Of a DNA stretch of 64,000 nucleotides, positions 26,019 to 38,448 are shown piece after piece (within the stretch, counting starts at the first letter, position 1; each line of letters starts with the position of its first letter). Source of the stretch: Coffea arabica (Eukaryota > Streptophyta > Magnoliopsida > Gentianales > Rubiaceae); contig NC_092322.1 of NCBI RefSeq assembly GCF_036785885.1, forward strand, positions 39,267,994-39,331,993, given 5' to 3'. A model generated the notes under the pieces. The model saw only the letters and a list, made by a program, of their open reading frames with translations, made no database searches and was not told where the DNA came from. The translations under genes and the position numbers were made by a program.

Positions 26019-27566
26019 CTCTACAATTTTCGTCCTACAGTTTAACTGAGCATTATAACGGGCTAATCAATCCATCCCCAAGATTACATCGTATCCTTTA
26101 ATCGTCAAGCCTATCAAATCGGCCCATAATTTTCGTACTCCTACATAAATTTCACAATTCCTATACTCCAAATTTGCAATTAAGTTTTTGTCTCCAGTGG
26201 GTGTTTTAACCTCCAAATCATAGGATAACTTAATTGGCTTCAAGTCTATTCCATTCATGAAATTAGGGTTTACAAAGGAATGAGTTGCACCCGGATCAAT
26301 TAAAACCCTAGCTAAACGGTGAAAGATTGGGATTGTATCTTCTACCACCTCAGTTGCCTCAGGAACTTGTTGATAATCCAGTGCATAAACCATGGCCGGT
26401 ACTTTTGGTCGGCTCCCTCCGGCACTAGTCTGCTTAGAAGTTGACTTTTCTGGCCTTTGAGCATTTTCTCCTGTCTTTGGTGATTTTGGACAATTGGCAA
26501 CTTGATGTTCAGCACTACCACAAAACAAACATTTACCCAACTTCCTCCAGCAATCGTTCTCAGAGTGGTTAAATTTACCATAATACCCACAAGTGACTTG
26601 AGGAGTCACAACCGATCCAGTAGAATTTGCTCCCCTAACTTGAGTTGTCCCACTACGGCCCTCTCTAGTTAGAGCTCCCCTAGAAGCTCCAGCAGACTTC
26701 ACTCCTCCTGCTCCTCTTCCCATCTTGGAAGGTTGTGCACTCCTACTTGCTTGTCCAGAGGTATGGCTAGAAAAGTTTCTTTTTCTACTATGGAAGTCTC
26801 TCACTTGCATCCTTGCATTTTCTATCTTCTAAGCTTTCTCTAGTTCCTCAGTAAATGTAGAGATTTGGGCTGCAGCCAATCCCTCTTGTATCTCCACATT
26901 AAGTCCCTGAACAAACCGTATAATTCTCTTTCGTTCATTGAGCACTGGCTCAAGGGCATACTTGGAAAGTTTAGTGAATTTCCCCTCGTATTCTGCTACG
27001 GTAAAGGTTTCTTGTTTCAATTTAATAAATTCATCCTCCCTCTTCTCTTGGATTAAGGGCGGAAGAAACTTTTCATTAAATTCCCTTGTGAAATTCTCCC
27101 AAGTCCAAGGGATTTGAGCCCTCTCCCATTTTCCTTTTATTAGATCCCACCAAGCACGGGCTACTCCCTCAAATTGGAAAGCAGCGAAGTTCACTCGCCT
27201 ATCCTCAGTGTAATCTAAAGCAGCGAATATGTTGGCCATCCTTTCTAACCAATTCTCCGCTACCTCAGGATTAGGTTCGCCAAGGAATTTGGGCGGGTTA
27301 AATTTTAAAAACCTCTCTAGGGCTCTATCCTCTTCTCTTTCTTGACCCCCAGGTTGGTTGAACGGTCCAGATCCTTGTCTATCAGCTAAGCGCTCTAGGA
27401 TATCAGTCATCCTGTGAATGACAGTAGCCACTTGATTACCCTCTATATTTTCTTGGCCCTGGGTCGGTCCAGTTGCCGATCCCTGGTCATTCCCCTGAGT
27501 TTGGGCCGGTCTAGTCCCTCGTCTACGGCCTCGACCACGGCCTCGACCCCTTTTTAACCCTTCCAT
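26019..27566 (-). pseudogene. gag: Tekay gag and protease, with two in-frame stops
   Basis: Starts at MEGLKRGRGRGRGRR (27566), an Arg/Gly-rich N-terminus usual for this family. The capsid domain (FLKFNPPKFLGEPNPEVAEN, AFQFEGVARAWWDLIKG, FNEKFLPPLIQEKREDEF) runs to a TAG near 26826 where Gln is expected. The same frame then carries two zinc knuckles at about 26470-26591. The second (CLFCGSAEHQVANC) is intact; the first (CGYYGKFNHSENDC) has Tyr in place of its second Cys. The protease has LIDPGATHSFVNP, a variant of the D-S/T-G active site usual in Tekay, and ends DVILGMD before a TGA where Trp is expected (about 26045). The frame then continues into RT. Confidence 0.9.
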
Positions 27567-27906
27567 AACTTAGGCGTGCCTAGTGCAAAAATAAATAGAT
27601 AAATAAATTATGCGGTGCAAAGTAGAGAACAGAAACCGATCAAGAAAATATTGGAATTAACAATAATTTACATTCATTAGCATATCAAATTCATACAATT
27701 AGCAAGTCATGGGGTAGTCATAAAAAATATAGCACACAGGTGCCACATAAGTACTTTTAGTCACAAAAGACTAAAGTAAGAGCAAGTGCTTCAAAAATAA
27801 GCCACACAGTCATGCAAAATACAATGGCCTCAGTGCTTAGCATCACCCCAGCTAATTCTAGCTATACTGGTCAAAAGAGTCAAAAGAGTGGTCAAACTGC
27901 CTAGAC

Positions 27907-28428
27907 CTAGTCCACAATAGGACTATCAGGAGGAACCTCCTCCTCAGGATCCTCCTCCTCAGAGTCCTCAACTCCACCCATCACCTCGTCTACTAGCCTA
28001 GTGGTATCAGCTACGATATCGGAAGCCCGACTACGGACTTCCTCTTTCAACCTAGTAAGCTGAGCCCTAGTGCTCCGGAGCTCCTCATTAACCACAGCAG
28101 ATGTGGCCACCTCGCCCTCAATCATCTCCTCAAGCTCTGCGACCCTCTCGCCCTGAACGCTCACCATCTATCGAAACTCGTCCACCTCAGCCTGTAAGTC
28201 CAAGTTGGCATTCACCAACTGACGACGCTCGTCGTCCAAGGCCAGTACAACATGGTTTGGGTAAGCAAAGGTCACCCTACAAGCACATCGGGGGTATCGA
28301 GTATCAGGCGAGTAGCGTACACGAGCTTCCCCAACTAAAGCTCGGTAGTAGATAGGCCTAGGAGGCACTACATGACCATTCGCATGGCTATCCCCGTTAG
28401 CTGCCGGAACTCCATTTCCGTTTTCCAT
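27907..28428 (-). pseudogene. Extra ORF upstream of gag in the Tekay element, acidic and coiled-coil-like
   Basis: Lies between the primer site and gag, on the coding strand. It starts MENGNGVPAANGDSHANGH (28428) and reads 86 codons to a TAG at 28168-28170, then continues in the same frame for 86 more codons to a stop at 27907. The middle is rich in Leu/Glu/Arg with heptad-like spacing (LALDDERRQLVNANLDLQ, then RVAELEEMIEGEV, then LTRLKEEVRSRASDIVAD). The tail is strongly acidic (EDSEEEDPEEEVPPD). I recognise no enzyme domain. The single TAG after DEFR fits a CAG-to-TAG change, so the original product was probably about 173 residues. About 340 bp without a feature separate it from gag. Its role is unknown; a particle or RNA cofactor is only a guess. 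Confidence 0.7.
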
Positions 28429-28616
28429 CCCTGCAAAATAATAGCACTTTTCGGGTTAGAAATTTAAATCACTATCTAGTTCGAATGTCGTTTATGCATA
28501 CCTAGGCCGATCACTAGTATGTCCCAAATACCCCTTAAAGTATAACTTAATTATCCGGTCTCAGGTCTTAAGGGTAGAGTATTCAATATGTCTCCCATAT
28601 ATATCTCTAACCTAGC

Positions 28617-28628
28617 GCTCTGATACCA
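28617..28628 (-). other. Tekay primer binding site (initiator tRNA-Met)
   Basis: On the minus strand TGGTATCAGAGC begins two bases after the 5' LTR; it is complementary to the 3' end of plant initiator tRNA-Met. Confidence 0.92.
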
Positions 28629-28630
28629 AC

Positions 28631-31600
28631 TGTGACGCCCCCACTTCTCCCTAAGGCGAACCAAAGGGTATCTGTGGGACGCCTGCCCAACTCTCGCCAG
28701 GACTCACGCAAAACATTCAAACTTATTACCAAATCTAAACGTCACAAGTACAAAAACATAAATACAATGATGCGGAAGCGTTCAAGTTTAACCATGGTCA
28801 TCCATTATCCAACCTGTACATCGGGTGTTCAAACTACAACTTTAAAACCAAATATACCTCACGCCCAAAAACTACATTTCCAATTATAAAAGTGCAACCC
28901 AAAACCAAGAGACATAGTCAAAATATGATAGAAACCCTAAACAAAAGTACATCAGAAGGGTTTCTCCAATACGTCTCCGAATCCAGTTCTGTTAAGGAAA
29001 ACAAATCTATAGGGTGACCAAAACGCTCGTGAGGCCAAGAACACACATGCAAGCACATTGCTCAAATAACAATCCCAATTTACAAGTCAAGCAATCATAA
29101 TTTAATAATTAATAATTTACTGGAAAGATAACCAGAAACAATTCAAGGATACTGGAGCTCTCAGGAGCTATATTCCACTTGCACATTCAATAACCTCCAC
29201 GAATTGACACTCCATCAATTGGGTAGGTTTAGTCCATAAAGCTCCACTTAACCTGTCCCCTTTCACCTTACATACCCCTGTGTCAGGTCCGCCTGTCATT
29301 TGTTTGTGGCGATACTACTCGAGTATACCAAGCAAGACCTCTTATTAGGCCAAGCTTATGTATCTCGTGGCTCGCCAAGGTTTTCGATCAAACCCATGCC
29401 GGCTCGGGTCCAAGGTCGGCCAATGAGATCTGGGCGTCCCCATGTGCATTTGTGTGTCGAGGAGATTCACTCCAACAACGTATGCAGGTATCGCATACTA
29501 TTACATTTCATTCATTCATTCAATGCATTTCAATCCTTAAAAATTTCATTTCTAATGAGAACGAGTGCGGTAAATTACACACTCGACTCCAATTTCAAAA
29601 TCTCCAATCATTAATAACAGTGAAGCATGTAACAAGTTTACATACACTTGATACTCACTAAGTATTAAGTGTAAGTAAGGTCAAGAAAAGTTCAGGCGTC
29701 CACCGTGGGATTCTCTTGAAGGTCCTCGTATTTGCCTGAGCAAATAATAGTGAATGATTATTCACACAACCCAATTATCGATAAATAATTCGTGCACTAT
29801 TATAATCTAGGGAATTTTGTGAAAATGAACCTTAATTACTTGTAAATCGAGATTCGAGTGGGATTTGATAACGTTCAAAAGTATTTAAGTTTTTATCTAG
29901 GAAATCGGGGATAAAACGTTTAGATAATATCAAAAGAATAAAGAGTTTTTGAAAAACTCTATTTCCTTGAAAGTTGAAAATTTTCAGTTTTGTTATGAAT
30001 CTTTGAAAAATCGTAACTCACTCGACATAAGTCAAGAATTAGAAAACTTTATACCGTTGGAAACCTCTTAGAAGGTACTACAAGTTCCTAGAAGACACTT
30101 TTCCATGAATCGAAGTGAAAAGTGCTCAAAAATGAGCTTGAAGGTACTGTCTCGGTTCACAAGGCAGAATCAAGTTGGATTTTGGCCAATTTTGAAAATT
30201 CGGCAAAATTCACACGTTGCGAACCGGCCTCTAAAATTTGCAACTCAATTAGAGTTGCAAGTGAGATTTATAGCAGAGCAGGCAGATCAAGAATCGTAGT
30301 TTCGGGTACCGAGATACGGTAGCTCAAAGTTGGGGAAAATTCAAGACTGGAGAAGAATTTCCAGATTTGAACTTCCAACATTGGAAGTTTAGTCAGGTAT
30401 CGAAACGAATTTGGATTGGTACCAAAAATGGCAGTATAATACTCCTGAAAGAAGGGTATCTCTCTATCAAATTTTGTGGAAAAATACCTTCGGAAAGGTG
30501 GTTAATCAACCAACCAAAATTTGGAAAAATTCTTAAGGCAATCTGCCTTTAATCCTTTTCTTCCCAAATCCAATCGTTTGGCTAAGAAAATCCTCCAATC
30601 ATGGTTCATATGTGAAAGGAAAGTTTAAGGAACATTCATGGTACATTGGGTAGGTGTTTAACACCAAGAATTTTATTTAGTAAGACCACAACAAATCTTA
30701 CATCAAATCTGTCCAAATCCAAGGGTTTTCAAGAACCAGGCAGTCACTGTATTTTGATCATGACTTACTCAATTTAACTCGGAATTGAGCACGGTTTATG
30801 GCGTTGGAAAATACATTCATAGGGATAAAATTCACAGAAGAAAACGTTTTGAAATTTGGCAAACAACTAGCTCGAAATTGAGCCTCAAGTTGCTGCCTCT
30901 ACAAATCATTCCAGCAGAACAGAGAAACAGGACAGCTATCTTAAAACGCATGGTTCAGCTCCCACACATGGAACCAGAACGTGCATTTTATACTGTTGGA
31001 AAGGTATGGATGTCTAGTTTTAAATGCCACTGACAACACTTGATTTTGACATCGGAGGACAATGTTATGGTCAAAATACTACCGCTGGACAGGGTTATCT
31101 GAAAACAGTTTTCCAGCTTGACTAGTTCACAAATAAATTCATTTGCCCAACCAAACGTTAATGTTTTCCAATAAAAATTTTTACACATCTAATACAACAT
31201 ATAAACATAAAATCCAAGCCATTAGATCATGAAAAATTGGCCTTATCGTGGCCGAACAAAGCAGGGGCAGTTTCGGAAATTTTTGTCATGGCCTCAACTT
31301 TGAGTTTCCAGCAATAATACTCCATAAATCTATCATTTTAACCACTAAACCACCATTAAATCCAACATTAAACCTCTTATCAGCAACAACCCAAGAGTGG
31401 GAGTTCATAGAGCCCACTTTTCAAATTTTCCAACAATATCAAGCCATCCATATACATGCAATTGCTTAGAGATGTATTTCTACTATCATAAACCAAGTTT
31501 AAGGTGTTGGAGTATGTTATACCTCCTTAGTGCTTTAGATCAGAAAATTTCGATCCTCAAGAAACTCCAAGAAACCGTGAAATGCAGCCCTTTAGCTAGC

Positions 31601-32358
31601 TAGATCCAACCTCCAAGTAGTTTGCTAGTTGTTCTACAAGTTTGGTAAAGATTGGTTGGAGTGTTGTTGTTGATTTGGTGAAGAAATTTTTGAAACAATG
31701 GAGTTAGAGAGGGAGAAGGGCTGGCCGGCAATAGGAGAGAGAAGAAAGAGTGAAATTTGATCAAGGTTATCTTCCAAAAGAAGATTAAAATGAGTGGTGT
31801 AAATTCACTCCAAGGTCAACTCTCATTAGGGCTTGTTTGGTGCGTTTAGGGCTCGATTTTCTCTCGCGTTTGGTTCACTAGTGCACTAAACCTCTAATGC
31901 ACTTATGTCCATATAAATATTATTCACTCTTAATTGTCCCGAAATAAGGGTTTAAAGTCCCTCAAATAAAGTCGCGCGTGTGAAAACGCATACCGTCAAT
32001 TTTAACGCTATAACGCGAAACCTCCGAGAAATTCTTATAACGATAATACTATTAACTATCACTTAAGTATTTAAATCTAAAATTACCTATTTTAAAACTG
32101 TTGTACATGTCTCAAATTTTTCCGGGCTAATTGTACTCTTAATTGGCAAAATTTTCCAAACGCGTTCTCACCTTTTCTCTAAACAAGCTCCTAAGAAAAT
32201 AATTTTTGAAACGAGACACTTTCAAAATGTAACGAACTATAATACCATGTACTTAGGTCTAATGAGGGTAGAAAATAATAATCGGGCAAATATTTGAATA
32301 AATAATTAAATGAGCAAAATTTAGGGGTCGAAAAATAATAATTTTACGAGTCCTCACA
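28631..32358 (-). repeat. Tekay 5' LTR (right copy)
   Basis: Same boundaries and length as the left copy within one base. Ends on plus with GTCCTCACA at 32358, next to the TTAAA duplication. Confidence 0.93.
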
Positions 32359-35300
32359 TTAAAACCCTAAGCCAGAAGTGTATCAAAAGAGTTCCTCCAA
32401 GTACCATTCCATGCCAAATCCTATTAAGGAAAACAAATCTACAGGGTGAGCAAAACGCTCGTGAGGCCAAGAACACACATGCAATCACATAATCCAAACA
32501 ACAAGCCTAATTAACAGGTCAAATAATAAAGTACAAGTAATTGCCAAATCAAATGAAATGTAAACAGAAACAATTCAAGAATATGGTAGCTCTCAGGAGC
32601 TAAGTTCCACTTGCATTGCCAGGGTTATTCGTATACCTTCCCGCGATAACTCTCCGTCAACCGGGTTGGTATTTCCAAGCCGTAGTTCTCCACTTATTTC
32701 CCTCCATCCATCATTTCACCCCCTCGGATCCGTAACCAACATGCATGTAAAGGCGATACTATACCAGTATGCCTAGCAAGATCTCAAAAGATCAAGTTTC
32801 AGGTCCCAAGATTTACCAAGTTCTCCCGACCAAGACCTCACGATTGGCTGCGAGATTACGAGGTATAACCATTGGGTTTTGGGCGTCCCCACAAGTCAGG
32901 TTTTCAGAAACAAATCAAGTTTTAGTCGATGAGATTTCTCTGCACTCGACTTTAGGTCATGTACATGTAAAATCCATCAATTTCATGTAATTCATGTAGC
33001 AAGTCATGTATTGATCCTGGTAAAGGAGATAAAGTGCGGTAAAGTACACACTTTTCCCAACAAGTACAGTTCAAGTAACAACAGGTTCAAGTAGAGTTCA
33101 TGTAGGCAACAAATCTCAAGCGAAGTGCAAGTAAACATGCACTTGGCACTCACCAATACAAGTAATGAGGAAGAAATGTCCCTCGGAGCTTTAGGCGTTC
33201 ACTGTGGGATCCTCTTGAAGGTCCTCGTGTGCGCCTGAACAAATAATAATAGACTATCATTCACAAACCCCTACTATTAAAGAAGATCGTACCATAGTAC
33301 AATCTTGGAAAGTCTAGTGAAACGAGCCTAAATTATCCTAAATCGAGACTCTCTAGTGGGGTTTCAAAGTACAAGAGAAATTTAGTTTCATCTTGGAAAT
33401 CGAGTGTAAATCATTCAGGTAATATCGAAGGAATAAGGAGTACTTGAAACTCCATTTCCTTGGAATTCGGAAAATTTTAGTTTTGATATGATACATTAGG
33501 AGAATCGTATCTCACGTTTTACAAGTCAAAAATTAGAAAACTTAGTACCGTTGGAAACCTCTTCCAAGGTACTAAAAGTTCCTAGAATACACTTTTTTAA
33601 GATTCCAAATGTAAAACATTCAAAAACAAGGTCAAAGTCTCTGTTTTGGTTCCTAAAGCAGATTTAGGTTGGTTTTTGGCCAACTTTGAAAATTCGGCAA
33701 AATTCACTTGATTGGAACTAGCTTTTGAAAATTGGAACTGTTTTAGAGTCGCAATCCAAATTTACAGCAAAACAAACGGAATGAGAAACGGAGTTTTGAG
33801 TACTAAGATATGGCAACTCAAAGTTACCAAAATTTCCTTGTGAAACATGGATTTTTCAAACTCAAGTCATGAACTTTGGTAATTTATTTGAGCCATGAAC
33901 GGCCTCGGAATAACACCATAATTAGCAGTATAATACTACCATATAAGGGTTGTCCCTCTACCAAATTTCATGGAGAAATAACTTCGGAATGGTGGTCAAC
34001 CAAACAACCAAAGTTTCGAAAATCCTAAGGCAAAACTGTCTTGAGTTTTTTGTTTTCCATTCTAACCATTTGGCAAAGGAAAAATCCTTCAAACGTGATT
34101 CATTTGTATAGGAAAAGCCTAAGGAACATTCATGGTACATTTGGTAGGTGTTTTAACTCCAAAACTCAATTGGCAGGTCCATACCAAGTCTAACATTAAT
34201 TCTGCCCAAGATTAAGGGTTTTCAAAGACAGAGCAGGTGTCGTATTTTGATCACAAATCACTCAATTCAACGGAATTGAGCATGGTTGGTGGCGTTGGAA
34301 AATACATTCATAAAGCTATAATTTCACAGAAGAAATCGTTTTGAAATTCAGCACACAACTAGCTCAAATTCGAGCCTCAAATTGTAACTTTTGAACTTCG
34401 TTCCAGGAAAACAGAGAAACAGGACAGTCATCTTTAAACGGTTGGTACGGGGTACTCGGGTGGAATTAGGGGTTGAATTTTATTCCAAATGAAAGCTGGG
34501 AATGTCTAGTTTCCAGTGCCGCAAATGGCACTCAATTCCGACATCGGAGCGATAAATTATAGCCGAAACAAACTGGCTGTCTAGTAGTGACGGGAATCAT
34601 TTTCCAGTTTTGGCAGATTCTAAAACTCAACATGCACTCACCCAAATCACGTAAAATTTTGAGGAAACTTTAAACACAACCTATATTTCATATTTTCATC
34701 AGAATCAAGTCAATTGGACTTCAAGAAAATACACTAAAATACATGAAATTAGCAGGGCAGAATCGGCGACATCACATGCAGCTCCTCATTTGACTTCCTT
34801 TTCATTTTTGCCACTTAACTCTACTAAATTAGCACTTAATCAACACAATCAGCATCCAATCCTAGCTAATCAGATCATCCAAGTCATTGTGGGATTTCAT
34901 AGAGCCAACTCACCAATTTCTCAACAATTTAAAGCTGCCCATGAGAATTCAAGAGTTCATGAGTGTAATTTAGCTTCCATAAACCAAGAATTAAGTAGTG
35001 GATCATTACTTACTTTCTTAGAGAGCCAAGACAGAGATTTTTGGTCACTTTGAGCTGGAGAAAAACCGTGTGAGTTAGCTCTATTCCTAGCTGATCTTGA
35101 TCACCAAATGATTTGAGAGTTGCATGTGAAATTTGGAGGAAATTGAGGAGAGAGGGTGGAGGAATTTTCTGGTTTAGCTCTCCCTTGGCTGCTCGGCTGT
35201 TTGTGCGTAGGAGAGGAATGAAATGCAGATGATATGAGCTTCTAATGGTAAGCTTATACGTGTGGCTCAATTGCACTTAAGCTGTCCACTAACTTAGTGC

Positions 35301-35830
35301 ACATCCGCGTGCGTTTCAGCTCGATTCCTCGCGAGTTTATTGCACTAGTGCACTAAACCTCTAATGCACTTGCATTCATATTATTATTATTCACTGTTAA
35401 TAGTCACAAAATAATGGCCTAAGGTTCCTCAATTACTCGCGTGCGTAAAACGCATATTTCCAATTTAAGCGCGAGATAGTGAAATTTCTAAGAAATTCCT
35501 ATAACGGTAATATAACTAACTAACCTTTGAATACTTAAATATAAAAATACCTATTTTGAGATTAATGCACAAGTCTCCAATTTTTCCAAGCTAATGGTAT
35601 TCTCGAATCGATTATTTATTCCAGTCGCGTATTTACTATTTTCACTTAACGAGCCTTCAGAAATTAAATTTCAAAACGAGCCACTTTAAAAATATAACTA
35701 AGCTATGGATACATTTAATTAGGTCTAAAAAGGTGAGAAAATAATAATCAGAGCATTTGGCCAAATAAATAATTAAATGAGTTAGAATTTGGAGTTTAAA
35801 TTAAATATTTTTTTTTCGTGAGTCTTTACA
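32359..35830 (-). repeat. Right segment of the Tekay-type solo LTR
   Basis: Continues the solo LTR after the Tekay insertion. It aligns with bases ~300 to the end of the complete Tekay LTR (for example the shared GAAAACAAATCTACAGGGTG block at about 32430), with many differences. Short frames are not credible genes. Confidence 0.85.
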
Positions 35831-35835
35831 GACTT

Positions 35836-37060
35836 GACGCGGGTATAGTATTTCCTACCTCCGATAGCATTTGGATTAGTCCAATTCATGTTGTACCAAA
35901 GAAATATAGAATCACTACAATTATGGGTAAAAATGATGAGATGATTCCATATAGACTTGTGGTTGGGTGGAGAGTGTGTATTGATTATCGTAAATTAAAT
36001 ACAGTAACAAGAAAAAACCATTTTCCTTTACCATTTCTTGATCAATTATTGGAGCGAATAGCCGGTTATGAATTTTACTGTTTTCTTGATGATTTTTCAG
36101 GATACAATCAAATAGCTATAGCTCCGGAGGATCAAGAGAAAACCACATTCACATGTCCTTATGGGACTTTTGCCTTTAGAAGGATGCCATTTGGTTTATG
36201 CAACGCTCCTGCGACTTTTCAATGATGCATGATGGCTATTTTTTCTGATTATATTGAGAAAATTATGGAGATATTTATGGATGATTTTTCTGTGTATAGT
36301 TCATCTTTTGACAATGGTCTTCACAATTTGGAGTTGATTTTTGCAGAGATGTGAGGAGACAAATCTTGTATTAAATTGGGAGAAATGTCATTTTATGGTA
36401 AAAAAAGGAATTGTTTTAGGACACAAGATTTTCTCTAAAGGAATTGAGGTGGATAAAGCAAAAATTGAAGTCATTGAGCAATTGCCACCTCCAAACAATG
36501 TCAAGGGGATAAGGAGTTTTTTAGAACATGTCGGCTTTTACAGACGCTTTATTAAAATTTTTTCTAAAACAGTAAAGCCGTTGTGTGATTTATTATGTAA
36601 AGATACCCCTTTTCAATTTAATGACAATTGTTTGGTTACCTTTGAAATGTTGAAAAAGAAATTAATTTCTGCTCCAATTATAGCATCACCCGATTGGTCA
36701 CTATCATTTGAATTGATGTGCGATGCAAGTGACTATACGGTTGGAGAGTTTTGGGCCAAAAGAAAGAAGGAAGGTTGCATGTCATTTATTATGCTAGCAA
36801 GTTGCTAAATGAGGCGCAACTCAATTATGCAATAACGGAAAAAGAGCTATTGACAGTAATATTTGCTTAAATAAATTTAGATCTTATTTAGTAGGATCTA
36901 AAGTTATCATCTATACGGACCATTCGGCTCTTAAATATTTACTACATAAGAAAGATGCAAAACCTAGACTAATTCGGTGGATTCTTTTATTGCAGGAATT
37001 TGATGTGGAGATAAAAGATAAAAAGGGAACGGAGAATCTAGTGGCAGATCATTTATCACG
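35836..37060 (+). pseudogene. Athila reverse transcriptase and RNase H, 3' part, broken
   Basis: The RT frame resumes with LDAGIVFPTSDSIWISPIHV. Blocks follow in order: WRVCIDYRKLNTVTRKNHFP, FYCFLDDFSGYNQIAIAPED and MPFGLCNAPATFQ. Next comes a TGA (at 36223-36225, where Arg is usual), then the catalytic FMDDFSVYSS near 36280. A frame change near 36335 leads to RCEETNLVLNWEKCHFMV and VGFYRRFIKIF. Another near 36770 leads to the RNase H words [16 protein letters not shown] and [20 protein letters not shown]. The end [20 protein letters not shown] leads into integrase. At least two frameshifts and several stops make it inactive. Confidence 0.9.
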
Positions 37061-38448
37061 TTTAGGATATATTCCAGTCAAGGATCAAGTTCCTATCCAA
37101 GAAAATTTTTCGGATGAATTTGTCCTAGCAATTATCAATTCTCCATGGTATGCAGATGTTGCTAATTATTTGGTAAGTGGAGAGATTCAAAAGGGATTTA
37201 ATTATCATCAAAGGAAAAAATTCTTGCATGATGTCAAAAGTTACTTTTGGGAGAAACCATTGCTATATAGACATTGTGCCGATGGTATGGTGCGTAGATG
37301 TATTTTCGAAAATGAGGTACATAATATTTTATATTATTGTCATAACCTTGAAACAAGTGGTTATTTTAGCACTTCAAAGACTGTGGCAAAGGTATGGTAA
37401 TCAGGGTTTTATTGGCAACTATGTACCGAAATATTAGGGAATATGTTAAAAGTTGTGATACATGCCAAAGAACTGGAAATATATCTCGTAAAAATGAAAT
37501 GCCCCTAACTACCTTTTTGGAAGTTGAATTATTTGATGTATGGGGTATTGATTTTTGGGACCATTCCCTAGTTCTTTTAATAATAAGTATATCTTAGTAG
37601 CACTAGATTATATTTCTAAATAGGTAGAGGCAATCGCTTCACCTACTAATGACTCTAAAGTTGCACTTCGGTTCCTTAAAAAGAACATTTTTTGCAGATT
37701 TGGTATAACAAAGGTCATAGTTAGCGATGAAGGAAAATATTTTTGTAATAAACAACTTGATTCCTTATTGTTTAAATATGGCTGCAGGCACAAGACATCA
37801 CTTCTGTACCATCCTCAAGCCAACGGACAAGCTGAACTAGCTAATAGAGAGATAAAGCTCATTTTGGAGAAAACTGTGAATAAATCACGCAAAAATTGGG
37901 CTACAAGGTTAGATGATGCACTATGGGCTTATCGAACGGCATTTAAGACACCTTTAGGAATGTCGCCGTATCGTTTAGTCTATGAAAAAGCTTGTCACTT
38001 ACCTATAGAGATTGAACATAAAGCTTATTGGGCTATTAAAGCAATTAACATGGATTTTAATCTTGCAAGTGGAAGGAGGCTACTTGAGTTAAGTGAATTG
38101 GAGGAACACCGGCTACATGTGTATGAAAATGTCAAAATTTATAAAGAGAAGATCAAATATTGGCATGATAAGCATATTATTCCTAAACAATTCCAGGTAG
38201 GGCAAAAAGTACTTTTATTCAACTCACGCCTAAGATTGTTTCCAGGAAAATTGAAGTCAAGGTGGTTGGGACCATTTAAAGTTATTCAAGTATTTCCTTA
38301 TGGAGCTGTTGAAGTGAGAAATTCAAGAAATGAAAGGTTTAATGTCAATGGACAACGATTAAAACCCTACTTAGCAGGTGAAATTGTTCCCAAGGGACTT
38401 ATATGTCACTCGGGTGACACTTCTTCAATTTGCAAATTCAACCTTTAA
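37061..38448 (+). pseudogene. Athila integrase, broken in the N-terminal half
   Basis: The zinc-finger region is present but shifted: [18 protein letters not shown] in one frame, then YVKSCDTCQRTGNISRKNEM in another. The core shows Asp in FDVWGIDF, Asp in IVSDEGKYF (family usual SDGG), and Glu in [11 protein letters not shown], followed by [18 protein letters not shown] and [19 protein letters not shown]. The last 226 codons (37768-38448) are fully open through the C-terminal [16 protein letters not shown] domain. A TAG follows LDYISK near 37622. Non-functional as a whole. Confidence 0.9.

Larger units (their letters stand above)
19190..32358 (-). mobile_element. Complete Tekay-lineage chromovirus (Ty3/gypsy), level 4, 13.17 kb
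   Basis: Two LTRs of 3727 and 3728 bp, each with TG...CA ends, flanked by perfect TTAAA duplications (19185-19189 and 32359-32363). On the minus strand: 5' LTR (28631-32358), initiator-tRNA-Met primer site, an extra upstream ORF, gag with two zinc knuckles, protease, RT-RNase H, integrase with a chromodomain-like tail, polypurine tract, 3' LTR (19190-22916). By eye the first ~440 bp of the LTRs differ at roughly 20 positions, nearly all transitions, and later parts differ less. The coding region has several in-frame stops and one frameshift. It landed in a solo LTR of its own family. Confidence 0.93.
14118..35830 (-). mobile_element. Tekay-type solo LTR (level 3), carrying two further insertions
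   Basis: Starts TGTGACACCCC and ends CTTTACA, between perfect GACTT duplications (14113-14117 and 35831-35835). Once the two nested insertions are removed, its own sequence is three pieces: 14118-14157, 18916-19189 and 32359-35830, about 3.77 kb. That matches the LTRs of the complete Tekay element in order and length, but it is clearly diverged from them. There is no internal domain, primer site or polypurine tract, so it is a solo LTR left by LTR-LTR recombination. Orientation follows the complete relative, whose coding strand is minus. Confidence 0.88.
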
